A stretch of DNA of 64,000 bases from Chamaecrista fasciculata (lineage: Eukaryota > Streptophyta > Magnoliopsida > Fabales > Fabaceae): assembly GCA_003254925.1 (NCBI GenBank), contig QANZ01014325.1:174792-238791 (forward strand). Reading direction: 5' to 3'. The position numbers were made by a program, and so were the translations under genes. Below are positions 22,611-34,700 of the stretch, in pieces. Each line of letters begins with the position of its first letter. The stretch's first letter is position 1. Below the pieces are notes generated by a model that saw only the letters and a program-made list of their open reading frames with translations, did no database searches and had not been told where the DNA came from.

Positions 22611-25342
22611 TGAAATAGCTGCAGCTGCTAAATCCTAACCGACAAAACATTTAAAATTTGAATGAAATTTGACTTTAATATTCAAGACCAAACTAAGTAT
22701 TTAGCCTAATCACATTTATTTTTTAATTAGGCATAGAAGATTGTAAATGACATTTACTACTCCTTTTGCTCATAATTGTGTAGGTCAAATTTTATTATAA
22801 TCCTTGAAGTGATAGAAATTAAAATAGTTGAATTGACAGTTTGCTTCACTCAAACATTTTATTGTAAAAACTAATAGTTAGACTTCTGAATTTGTTTGGA
22901 ACATTTGTCAAACATCCTGAACTTGTTGGTAGGAAATGAAATATTTAAGAGTAAAATACATAAAGGGTCCTATGGTTTAGTTCATATGCACTTAGCCGGT
23001 CTGTGTGGTTTAAAAATTTGCATTTTGGTATATTGTAATTTGCATCGTTAGCCATTAGAGTAATTGTAGCTTTGTTCCGTCAATTCTTAACAGCACATCT
23101 CACGTGCCACTCATGTGGCTCAATAAGAAAAATATAATTTTTAATTTGATTGTGCATCTTAGCTATCGATTTTGACTGCACCTTAGCCGTCGGTTTCTAT
23201 TGCATCATAGTTGTTGGTTTCTCTTGCATTTTGCCTGTAGTTTTTATTTTTTTTTTTGGTCCTCAAAATGCGATTTACTCAAGTTTTAATTGTTATTTTT
23301 AATTATAAATTAGAGATAAAAATCAACCACAACTTTATCTCCAATTTTGACTAATAATTAAAATCTTTGGTTCTCTCTTTGCCAACTAACTTACTATAAC
23401 GTATATGAGAGAGAAATAATTCATATCAACTGTTCAACTGAAAAATAACAACATAAACCATATGAAATCACATTTTAGGGGCTAAAATAAAACAAAAAAT
23501 AGTTTTATGATCAAAATAAAACTTATTCCATAATTTAAGGACCAAAATGAGTAATTAACTTTAAAAATTTTGATCTTTTATTAAACCACGTGAGTGGCAC
23601 GTACATATGCCATTAATTTTTTACAGAGCAGAACTACTCATACACTAATTACCAGTGTTGTTAAAACCAGATCGGACTAGACGGTCCTATCGGTTGAATT
23701 GGACCGGCTAGAACCGTTGAATCGACGGTCCAATCGCTGAACCGGTGGTCCAACCGCCCACCAATATTTTTTTTTAATAATTTCACATTTTAAATTTTAA
23801 ATAAAAAAATTAATGAAATCAGATCTGAAGCGATTTATTTTATTTTATAAAAAAATTTATTTGATTTGCATAAAAATTATTATATTTAAAAATCTATTTA
23901 GCTAGTAGCTATATATGTGTTATATTGTGTTTATTTTGTCTTTGTATTATTTTTGTAATGTACTCTATTTCAGTTTAACAAAAAAATAAATAAAAATGTT
24001 CAATTATTAATTTTAATTGTATGTATATATATTGTTTATATTTTATATATAATAAAAGTAATTAATATTTATTATTTATTGCATCATCTAGTTCGACCTA
24101 TGGTTTAACCGGTTAAATCAATCAAACTATAAACCGAACGCTTGTCCGAATTATTGAATGGTTCGATTCTAACAAGCTAATAAGAATATTCATTGGCCAA
24201 AAATATGTGTGAATATTGTATATAATTGAACTACTTTTAGTCATTTATCCATCATTTTTTTAATAATTTTTTTCAAAATGGTGTTAGTATATTTTACTTG
24301 TTTTCATTTTTATTTTCTCAATTTTAATAGTTTTTATAAGTTAAAAAACAAAATGATCACATCAAATAAAAATTATATTATTAACAAAAATTTAAGTAAA
24401 TTAGTGTAGATTGACTCACTTAATTCAGAAAAGTTAAGTGAGCTAGCTTGTTATGAGGATAGTGATCATAAATATTACAACATATTATTTGGGTTAAATG
24501 AGTTAATATTAAAATGTTCATTTTAACACTTCTACTCCCAACATATTATTGGTAAAACAAATAAATTCATACGAATTAAATTCTTGGAAAAGCCACAAAA
24601 TTATCAAGCCAACTAACTGCACTTTTCCAAATTCCTTTTTTATTTTGTTCATACATATTTTTTTTAAAGAAAAATTGTAGTAAGGAAAGGCACTCCCAAG
24701 GGTTCCACTAGCATGCAGGAGAGGCCAACGGAGGCTCAACCCAAATTTATTTTTGCACAGGCTTAAATTGCAAGCAGTTTTATCCAGTAATAACTACTCA
24801 ATTAGCCCTTAGGCGCCAGGAGATCTCCTTGGGAAAAGATGCCCATCAAGTGAAAACAAATGACTTTAGGAGAATTTGAACCTTTGCTTATAATGAGGCA
24901 AAGATTTTCGTCGAGATTCTTAATCACTTGTGCCAACCCACATTGACAGGACATCATACATATTAACCTTTAGGAAATGAAGAATGGTACAACCTTCACC
25001 CTTTTTTAAGCATTGCCCATATTTAAAGCACAATTTTAAAAAAATCCATATTGTGTTAAATTACAATTAAATCAAACATAGAAGATTAGAGGTGAGAAAC
25101 ACAATAAGTGGAGATTAGATTCTCTAGCTAGAGTTCTAGAGTTCCTTCACTTTGCATTTTATGGAACCCACATTTTCTCTCTCTTCTTCTTCATTTCTTT
25201 CTTCAACTTCACAAAAAATATATGGTGAAAGAATTCTAGAGATCCATTCCCAATAAGTGCTACTAAAAACTCAATAAAATTATATCAAAGACTAGATATA
25301 AAAATAATAAAACTAACTAAAATTTTCTCAAAAGACAATATT

Positions 25343-25389
25343 ATTCATCATCTAATAATTTTTTTTTGGTAATAATTCATCATCTAATA
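25343..25389 (-). mobile_element. ultra-short poly(A)-type insertion with 15-bp target duplication
   Basis: The sequence attcatcatctaata is present at 25343-25357 and 25375-25389. The 17 intervening bases read, on the minus strand, 'tattacc' followed by a run of A. The structure (short non-templated piece, A tail, perfect duplication) matches a retroposon insertion truncated to almost nothing. Confidence 0.6.
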
Positions 25390-25420
25390 TTTGGCTCTAT
25401 ATAGCCAATATTATATATTT

Positions 25421-25688
25421 GAGTAAACTACTAAATTGGTCCCTGGATTATTGACTCGCTGACAGATTGGTCCCCGAATTTAGGAAATTGACAAATAGGT
25501 CCCCGAATTTTTCTAATGTTTGTCAAATAGGTCCTTCTGTTCGGGGACCTATTTGACTAACGTTAGAAAAATTTGGGGACCTATTTGACTTGTTAGAAAA
25601 ATTCGGGGACCTATTTGTCAATTTCCTAAATTCGGGGACCAATCTGTCAGCGAGCCAATAATCCAGGGACCAATTTGATAGTTTACTC
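25421..25688. mobile_element. intact foldback MITE with perfect 10-bp target duplication
   Basis: The element starts GAGTAAACTA and ends TAGTTTACTC. It is flanked on both sides by TTATATATTT (25411-25420 and 25689-25698), a perfect 10-bp direct repeat. The two arms of about 100 bases pair almost completely: 'aaattggtccctggattatt', 'gctgacagattggtccccga' and 'aaattgacaaataggtcccc' all recur inverted. The loop region contains extra tandem copies of 'ggacctatttgac'. It has no coding capacity. The 9-10 bp duplication and long terminal inverted repeats suggest a Mutator-like non-autonomous element. That assignment is inferred. Confidence 0.85.
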
Positions 25689-26371
25689 TTATATATTTTA
25701 TGTAGAGTAGTATTGGTCCTCAAAAAGGGTTAATTAGAGCTGCAAGAAAATAAAAAACTTTCTCTATATATATTGGCTAACTAATTTTAGCTTTATATGT
25801 AACTGCTACGAGTAAGGATTAACCAACACCACCATGTTTCTCGACGAGAGTCGTTAAATCGTAACCAATAATAACAATTACGCTGTTTAGGTAAATTATA
25901 AAAATTTTAGAAAAAATTAATGATTTAGTCTTTGAAAGATGATAAATTTATCAATTTGGTCCCTGAAAAATGATTATAAAATTTAATCATTAAAAGATAC
26001 AATTATAATCAATTCGTCATATATTAATTTAAATTTAATTGTTAACGTAATTAAGTGTTAAGTATAATATCAATAAAATTTAAAACCACATAAGAATTAT
26101 TATTAAATTTTAATTAATATCTTTAACAAAAAGATTAATAAAGTGATTATATATACTTACACCTTTCATACACTAAATCTTATAATTTTATATTTAAGGA
26201 ACTAAATTGAGAGATCAATAATCTTTCAAAGATCAAATAATTAATTCACTTAAAATTTTAACAGCTTGGGACAACCATACTAATACTATAATATCCACCA
26301 AATGACATATGAAAAAAAAATTACAAATATTTAATTTCATCACAATTCATCTTTGTTACAAATATTTAATT

Positions 26372-26794
26372 GGCCAAAACCTCAAATTGGTCCCAAATTA
26401 ACCTACTTTCGAGTTGCAATTTGATCTTATTTACTAACGATCTCAACTAAGAAGAAAAAGAACTCTTCAAAAAATTATCATATAATTTTGAACTCGTCGT
26501 ATTCGAACTTGAAATAATAAAGATATGACCAGCTTCTCTTGTTTAACCGTGAAATGAGTTATCCACTTTCAAAATTCAATCTGACCTTGTTTGTTGACGG
26601 CTTCAAAATACTCGTTCAAAGAAATTCGAACTTGAAACGAGAGAAATATGACCACATTCAGTATTTAATTTTTAGACCAAATTTGAGAATTATAGAAATA
26701 TATATAGGACGAATGTGAATTCGAAACAAATAAAACATCAGGGACCAATTTGAAATCCACCCCATACAAAGGGGACTAAATTGAGGTTTTGGCC
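26372..26794. mobile_element. foldback element, 'GGCCAAAACCTCAAATTGG' family
   Basis: The left end is 'ggccaaaacctcaaattggt' and the right end is 'actaaattgaggttttggcc', an almost perfect 19-base inverted repeat. The interior arms hold 'tttgatcttatttactaacg', 'aagatatgaccagcttctct' and inverted relatives. A related right end is found at 31300-31560 and a diverged relative at 13821-14457. Confidence 0.75.
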
Positions 26795-27172
26795 TAGACT
26801 TATTTAGTGTTATTAATTTCATAATTACTTAGAACAATGTTTTATATAATTAAGGGAGAACAAACAAACACCTATGGATCAAGTACATCCTCCGAAACAA
26901 GCGGGGAACTAGAGGAAGAGAATTGAAGAAGACGTTGTCATAGCATTGTCACTTCCATTTATAATCCTTTAACTTCTCTCTCTTCGTGGTTTTGGGATTT
27001 ACCAAAATTCCCCTCCTTCTTCTCCTTCATCTATTGCGCCGCGTGAAACCGCGGCCGCCACCTTTATAATTTCATCACTTCATCTTTGTCGTTCTTTCAA
27101 AATTATTTTGTTCAAAAAATTTAAAAAGAAGAGATTTTTATTTTGGTTCTGATCGATCGAACAAGAAATAAA

Positions 27173-30100
27173 ATGAAATTTCCATGGAAGGCGTCTACGC
27201 CGTCCTTCCATCTCACGTTGTTTCTTTTGTTGTTTTTAATATCTTTTTGTTCCAAATTGGAGACTTGTCATGCACAAGCAGATGATGATTATGAAGAAGA
27301 GAATAAGCCGAAGGCATCAAAAAGACCAAAAGAATTGGACACGTGCAATGGGATCTTCTTGACGTACAATTTTCAGGGGAGGACAAAGGAATTCCCGCAC
27401 GTGAAAAACGTGACAAAACAAGCATGGGCTTTTAAGGCGGAGGCAACCTTAACCAATGTTGGGGAAGAGGAGCTTAAGTCATGGAACATGTTCATTGGTT
27501 TCCAACATAAGGAGATTTTGGTATCTGCCGACGGCGCCGTCCTCATGGACGCCACCGATTTCCCGGCGTTGGTCGAAAACGGGACCACTCTCGCCGGAAG
27601 TACGATGGCCGACTTGAAGACCGCCATCGATACCGCCGGCGATTTCGACAAAATGTCGGTTAGGATTCCGATGACGGGGACGCAGTTTGGGCTAAGGGCT
27701 GGGACTAATCCTATGCCTAAGACTATTAGGCTTGAGAATGATGGCTTTAAGTGCCCTGCACCAACTAGGAAAGGTACGTCAAACGTGATTCATCTCTTTA
27801 TTTACAATTTACTACACAATTAATGCCAATTTAATTTGCACTTAACTTGTACATACCATGCAAATTTTGTTATTTTAGAATGAGTACGTACTTTTCTCAT
27901 GCGTAAGAGGTATTGGAAACTGAATACAAGAATAAAAAACCATTCCTAAAATTATAATTTTTTGTAATTTGTTTTTCAAATTTCTTGTTTAAATTCTGAT
28001 AAAAAAAATTTCTTGTTTAAATATAATTACTTTTTTCTAATTTATTGTCTACACTTTAAGGTACTAGTGAAAATTTTTCATCTAAAATTTAATGTATTCA
28101 TATATTTTGTGCACCATATTTGTATTTGTTTAATATCAAGATTGATTGATGGTCAAAATTTGATTTTAGTCCTCGAACTATAAAGTAAATTGTGTTTTGG
28201 TCTCTATATTATTTTTCAATCTGTTTTGGTCCAATTTTTTCCCTTTGTTCAACTATTAATCCAATACATGATTTTATTTAGTTTATGTCGTTATCTTTGA
28301 TCATATCTCAGTCAAGATAAACGATTTCTTTCTCATATGTATTAATAAATAAGTTGACAGAGAGAAAAAGATCCTTCTCAACTACTAATTAGAAAAAAAA
28401 TTTATGGTTAATTTTTCTTTTTAAGAAGAAATATTTTTCTTTTATTTCTACTAACTCACTTATTATGATATATATATATATATATAAAAAAGAAATCCTT
28501 CAGATTCAATGACCAACTCAAAAATAATGGCAAAAATCAAACAGAATCATGATTGGGATCAAGGGTGCAATAAGTGAGAAAGTTTAAAAACTAAAACTGA
28601 ACAGAAAATAGTTTAGGGACCAAAAAGAGAGATTGACAGATGATTGATTGTTGAGATGAAATTTATAACGTAACAAAGAATACATGTTATATATATAATT
28701 TCAATTCTAGGCAAGCAAGCAATTAGCAAGTCAAGTATTATTGTAATTAATTTGAAGTGTGATGGTGGAATGATTGACAAATGCAGCGACGAATATGTTT
28801 GTGTGCTGTGTAAAGGACCCAAAAGCACTCCTTAAAAAGAAGAAAACCAAGTACGCTCCTCGGCGTTATGGCGATGTAACCATAGACTTCGACATTCTTC
28901 AAGCTAACAAGAACAATTACTACGCTCAAGTCACCATTGACAACAATCATCCTCTTGGTCGTCTTGACCATTGGAATCTCACTTGGGAATGGCAACGTGG
29001 CGAATTCATCAACTTCATGAAAGGTGCCTTCTCCCACAAGAAAGACACTTCCCAATGCCTCTACGGCCCTGCCGGCAAATTCTACGGCGACTTCGACTTC
29101 GGTCAAGCCGGCGTCAATTGCGACAAAGCCCCCACTCTCTCCGACCTCCCTCCCACGAAGAAAGACGACGAAAAGGTCGGTAAACTCGAGTTTTGTTGCC
29201 GGAACGGTAATGTCCTCCCAACAATATTAGACCCGAACCGGGCCCGGTCCATTTTCCAAATCAATGTCATGAAGATGCCGCCAGACAACAACCTCCGGAC
29301 CGCGATCACACCGCCATTGAAATGGCGGATCGATGGACTGGTGAACCCACAATACAAATGCGGGGCACCGGTCCGGGTCGACCCGCAAGAGTTTCCAGAC
29401 CCGACCGGATTAGACGCAGTGAATTTAGCTGTTGCCAGCTGGCGAGTGGTATGTAACATTACAAAGCCCAAGCCCAAACAATCACGTTGTTGTGTTTCAT
29501 TCTCGGCCTATTACAACGACTCTATAATCCCGTGCAACACGTGTGCATGTGGGTGCGCGGATACTAGACACTGTGATGCGAATGCTAATCCTCTGCTTTT
29601 ACCATCCGAGGCACTTCTTGTACCATTTGAAAACAGAACAGCGAAAGCCAAAGCTTGGGCTGAAATAAAGCATCATAAAATACCCAAAAAGATGCCATGT
29701 GGTGATAATTGTCCTGTTAGCATAAACTGGCATTTGAATTCTGACAGCAAAGCTGGATGGACGGCTAGGATGACGATTTTCAATTGGGAAAGCTATTCAT
29801 TTGAGGATTGGTTTGCTGCTATAAAGTTTAAGAGGTCTTATCACAATTTCGAGAAGGTGTTTTCGTTTAATGGGACCAAGATTGATAATATCAGTACCAT
29901 CTTCTTTAATGGGTTGAAGGATATGAATTATTTGGTTGGAGAGACGAATGGGACGAAACCAAATGATCCAAGAGTGCCTGGGAAACAACAATCTATGATG
30001 ACGTTTAATAAGAAGAATATCAAAGATTTTGATGTTAGGAAAGATGGGTTTCCCACTAAAGTGTATTTCAATGGAGAAGAATGTGAGCTTCCTCCACATA

Positions 30101-30201
30101 TACCACTTCAAAGCTCATCAGGCCATCATCGTCAAGCTTCTTCTTCTTCTTCCATAGTCGTAGCCATCTTAGTTGTTGTTCTTGTGACGTTCTTGCTGTG
30201 A
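27173..30201 (+). CDS. COBL7: COBRA-like GPI-anchored protein (COBL7-type)
   Basis: Two exons, 27173-27773 and 28787-30201, joined in phase, encode 671 residues. Residues 1-34 form a signal peptide with a leucine-rich core (LTLFLLLFLISF) and likely cleavage after CHA. Residues 60-200 are the extra N-terminal domain that marks the long COBL7-11 subgroup. The COBRA domain follows from about residue 218 (YGDVTIDFDILQ, LDHWNLTWEW), with the hallmark CCVS motif near residues 435-438 and the cysteine cluster CNTCACGC. The last 15 residues (IVVAILVVVLVTFLL), preceded by a serine-rich stretch, are a typical GPI-attachment signal. The protein should sit on the outer plasma-membrane face. COBRA proteins act in cellulose deposition and oriented cell expansion, while the long subgroup is less well characterised. 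The length is close to Arabidopsis COBL7. The 1.0-kb intron carries repeats. The subgroup is confident, the number 7 less so. Confidence 0.93.
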
Positions 30202-31741
30202 GATCGAGGAGTGCGGAGAGTTTCGGTATTAAGCTAAAATGCATTAAGCACTCTGAATTTTAAGGTTGGAGCCATGAAAGTCTCTGAAATTTTAAAATTT
30301 GACTGATTATCTAAACTTTCAACGCCTACTAGTTAGGACTCCTCAGTTTTAAAAGTTAACATACAAATTTCTATGGTTTTAAACTTTGATCACTTGACAT
30401 TTATATATAAGCTTATTCTTTTTGTTTGTCAAGTTATCTAAAAGTTGAATGAATTTGTTTGTCAACTTTTGAAATTCAGAGGATTTTAAGTGATTGCAGT
30501 TGAAAATTTAGAAGATTTATCTATCAACTTTGAACGTTTGAGTGTTTTATGTCTCTAACCTATAGTTTAGAGATTTTAAATATATTTCAGCCTATTAATT
30601 AATCACAACATTGTTGGTTGGTAATTAATTTTAATTTTTGTTCTACTTACCTAATAAGTATTTTCCTTGGGGTAAATGAAGATATGGTTTTCTTGTCACT
30701 CTTGTCATCATTATCTATAGAGCCAGATGATGTCGTGATGATATATGTGTCATGTGATAAAATTTGGTATAGTTAAAATTGCATGTATAGATTTGGAAGG
30801 CAAGGACTATTTTCTATTACAAAAGGATGTTGTGATGATAAAACACTTATGATGATAATATGTTTAAATTGAGTGTGTAAAGAAACTTGTGATGAGTATC
30901 TACAATTTCTACATATATATCGTTTCTCATTAATTTACAAAGTTAGTCCTTCGGCCAAATTTTTTTTTACAAAGTTAGTCCTTTCGCTTTATTCTTTATG
31001 TTGTATTAGGGGGAGAATTTTAATTTTTTTATGGCCTTACCTAATTTTAAAACAGAAAAAGAATTTCAAGTAATTAACTTACCTTAAGACAACTTATCAA
31101 CTTTTGAACCCAATACTTTGAATAAGTTGAATAAATTGATTGGAATCGATCCACCTCTATTCAGATGTCATTAAATGCAAGTATCCATGTTAAATAGATG
31201 TGGTCATAGTACATATCAAAGTTTGAATGTGTAAAGATTTACGGATTATTTTGACAAGTAATTTTTCTATTTACATGGGACATTCAACAAACCAGGTTAA
31301 ATAAGATTTCAAAAGTGAGCTGCTCGTTTCACACTTAAATCGTCGTATTTAGAATTGAAACAAGATAAATATGACCAACTTCTCTTGATTAACTGTGAAA
31401 CAATACAAATTATCTATTTTCAAGACTCGATTTGATCTTATTTGTTGACGGTCACAAAATACTCATAAAAAAAAAAGAAGTCATATTCATCACTTCAGTA
31501 TTTTAGGAACCAATTTGAAATTCACTCCATACATAAAGGGACCAATTTGAGGTTTTGGCCAACAAGTGTGGGGTTTTCCACCTGCCGATTAACGCAATTT
31601 CTTTCATACGCGCCCAACCATTTTCTGAGTTCAAGGTGAGGAGGCAAGGAAGGGAGGGAGGATACACGCCGAGAAGAAGAAGAGGGATAGAAATATCAAC
31701 GAAACGAAGGAAAACACGTTCATCTTCGGCATAGAGCTTAG
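30202..31741. other. intergenic region between COBL7-type and PPR genes
   Basis: No gene is supportable. The first few hundred bases, with direct and inverted variants of 'aaattcagagg' and 'tatctaaa', are the 3' flank of the COBRA-like gene. At 30934-30983 an 18-base phrase 'tttacaaagttagtcctt' occurs twice, separated by 14 bases (cggccaaatttttt), another possible tiny insertion. A foldback remnant occupies 31300-31560. The purine-rich 31630-31741 stretch is the probable 5' leader of the PPR gene. Confidence 0.6.
31300..31560. mobile_element. partial foldback element, 'GGCCAAAACCTCAAATTGG' family
   Basis: The right end, 'accaatttgaggttttggcc' (31541-31560), is the same terminus as in the element at 26372-26794. 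The interior phrases 'tttgatcttatttgttgacg' and 'gataaatatgaccaacttct' also match. The left terminus is not recognisable, so this copy is truncated or heavily decayed. It lies about 180 bases upstream of the PPR start codon and may therefore lie in the promoter. Confidence 0.6.
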
Positions 31742-34700
31742 ATGCGTGTCTCTAATGGTAGAAATCTGTGCACTCTTAGTGCTCTCCTTCGTTCCAGACT
31801 AAAACATAAAAAGGCATCTAAGCTCGGCTCTTCTTTAACCTCAACCATTTTAGAAGTCTCTTCGGAACTAAACAGTGAATCAAAGCGTTTAGGTATGTAA
31901 TGAGCGAAAGCCCTATCTTCATTTCTGTTAAGCCCGCTCTAAATGTGGACTTAATTTCTGGGTAATGAAGAACTAACGTCCATTACGTTACAGCACAATT
32001 GGTGAAACATGGAGATTTGTGATCGAGTTTGTTTGTTTCATTTATTTTCTCGCCAATCTTAAATAAGGGTTTGGCTTATTGGGCAATTTGTAGTGTGTAA
32101 ATCTGGAGATTTTATTGCAGGAAATTCGTCTAATCCAGTGCCTACGCAGATTTCTTCTATACTATGCGGTAAGTGTATGTGTACTTAACTAGCGAGGATA
32201 ATAGATGGAGCTGAAAGTAGTGAATATCTGTTACATTGGGAAAGAAAAAAAATCTTATTCGGTTAGTGCTGGATTTTCTTTTTCAGAATTTGATAACCAT
32301 TTTGGAACAGTTGGAGAAAAGATTTCGAAAGGTCAGATTCGCACGAGTCCAAAATTTGAATTTACTCCTTTATCCTCGTCCTCTTCGGAAGATGATTCAT
32401 TGGAACTTGATACTGAACATGAGTTTTCAAGCCTTGACGACCCCAACGATTCGCCAGCCCCTTCTTCAGGTACATTACCCAGTAATATATCTATTTTTTG
32501 TAGAAGAATGGGGAGGCACAGGCAAGGTGGATGAGGAAAAATTACTTGTTGTCAAGATAATTATTTTGATCAAACTGATTTTTAGTTTTCAATCCTACAC
32601 TATTTTTTTTTCCAAGTATTTTCTGGGTAATTGAGAACTGACCTGCATAATGTTACTGAGTATTGCTATAAAGCTCAGTAAGTGAAATATCTAGGTTAGT
32701 GATAGAATTTGCCAATTTCATTTGTTCTCAGCAATCTTAATACTGAGCTGTGTTGTTGAGCTTTATGTGTAAAAATCTCATTTTGAGCATTTTTCTACAG
32801 AGAGTTCGCTTAATTACGTGTCTGATCAGATTTCTTCTATGCTGTGTGGTAAGTGTTTATATAGTTTACGATGAGAATTTAAGTTCTATTTTTTTGGGCT
32901 GATAAGAACAATAGATGAAGTTGTATGTAGTGAATATCTGTTATTTGGGAAAACGAACAATATTTTTCTTCTTTAAGTGCTGAATTTTCGTTTACAGAAT
33001 TTGATTGTCAGGTTGTGACAGCCTAAAAAAACAATTTGAAGTGGTCAAATTCTCACCTTCCCAGTATCCACCCTCTATATTGGACTGTTTTTTATTAAAA
33101 AGCGAAAATTCTTTCTTTGCTAGTTTGTGAAATATATTCTTTTTTATGATCACTTTGTAATCTAATAAAAACATACTTTGCAAAAGTTCAGTCATGGATC
33201 TTTTAGTCTTGTATAATTTATGATGGAATTTTACCTAACCACTTTCCTTTATATCATTGAAGCGAAGATGTCCATTGATTTACACATATTTTCATCTGCC
33301 TCCCTTTAACTTCCATGCTTATTTTCTCTTTCTTTAGAAGGTTGATTCTATTGATTTACTTTTTGTAGATGAACAACCAGTTGAAATACCTGATGATGAT
33401 CTAAAAGAACTGGGCAGCGCACTAGATATACCATGGTATCCAACTTTATTTCATGGTAATTTATCAATGAGGCAGAAAGAGGTATCTCGTGAGAGAAAGA
33501 AAAAATGGATTTTCAAAAGCACACAAGAAAACCGATTTGAAAGAGTAGTTAAACAATCTGCTAATAAACTAGGACCAGATGCTATGGTTGAGGTGTTTGA
33601 TAAATTGGGAAAGGAAACGAGTAAGAAAGACTACAATGCATTAATAGGAGTATGCATAGATAGAGCTAGGGCAACTGATGATGAAGATGTTGCATATCAA
33701 GAACTGAGCAAGGCTTTTAACCTTTTTAGAACAATGAGGGATCAAGGTCATCAGCTACAAGAGCAAACCTATAGGCCTGTTCTTGTGTATTTAATTGACA
33801 TGGGTATGGTTGAAGGATTTCAATTTTTCAGCGACATGATCAAAACTGAGAATCCCGATTCACTTTCAAGATTGGGTTACTATGAAATGTTGCTATGGCT
33901 AAGAGTTAATAGTGAAGAAAAGGTTCGTGATCTTTGCAACTCTATTGCAGTCAATATTGGTGAAGACACTTCCGGTTTAAGAGGTAGGCAAATACAATTT
34001 CCATGCATTTTGCTATAGCTTGGTTTGTTTGTACTTATAAAATCTCTATCCAAACATCTTGATTTAGGTTTCTAGCTGGAACAGAAGCGAGAAGCACTTC
34101 AGTAATTTTAAATTACACATAAAAACAAGGATAACGTCTTTCTTGACATTTTCTCTGATTTAATGTGATACTTTTCGGTGTGAAGTAGGAATTCAAAGAG
34201 ATATGGTCTATGTGAATATGCATCAGATATGAATTTTTTTCTGACCATTGTATTGCATTGAAGTTAGCAGATTTATCTGAGCTCACATCCGAACCCTATC
34301 TTTTTTTTTTTAACTTTTTTTTTTTGTGTGTTTGTGGTGCTCTAGAGATTTACTTGCTTCAATTCATGTTGCAGAAAGTTATTTATTGGCATTTTGTGAA
34401 AGTGATTTCAAGGAAGGGCTTTTGCAGCTGTTGGAAATTATAGACATAACAAAGATTTCATCTGCAAAATCTGTAGAAAAGGTATTTAATTCATTAGGAA
34501 GACTACGCTTGGAATCAGTTGCAGAGGAGTCCCTATTGGCTTTCATAATTGGTGGTAAGGTTATGATATGATTTTCATAGATAAGTACCTGTATGGATGG
34601 TGGCATGGTATTGCAGGTTGCAGGTGGTTCTGTTTTGAAAAGACAGAAGATGCTTTACATGTGTTTTCTTTTATATATCAGACAATATGACTCTTATGTT

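Larger units (their letters stand above)
20709..27172. other. large gene-free interval with nested transposon remnants
   Basis: No gene is supportable. The first approximately 250 bases are the 3' flank of the TBC gene. Elements I could delimit are listed separately: a GGATCC MITE, a foldback copy, a Copia LTR with primer-binding site, a perfect-target-duplication foldback element and a further foldback element. In addition, 23102-23118 (ACGTGCCACTCATGTGG) and 23586-23602 form an inverted pair with one mismatch within an undelimited repeat. About 23650-24180 has repeated 'accggt'-type phrases. About 25120-25245 shares 'ggaacccacattttctctct' with the 21540 MITE. The last 250 bases before 27173 are the probable promoter and leader of the COBRA-like gene. 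Confidence 0.6.

Noticed and set aside
27143-27172. N-terminal extension of the COBRA-like protein upstream of 27173
   Set aside because: The upstream in-frame extension begins with TTG, not ATG. The ATG at 27173 gives a clean signal peptide directly at the N-terminus.
32999-33027. Second copy of the start of PPR exon 3 as an additional exon
   Set aside because: It has an acceptor site, but the frame reaches a stop after a few codons and no donor follows, so it is a decayed duplicate.
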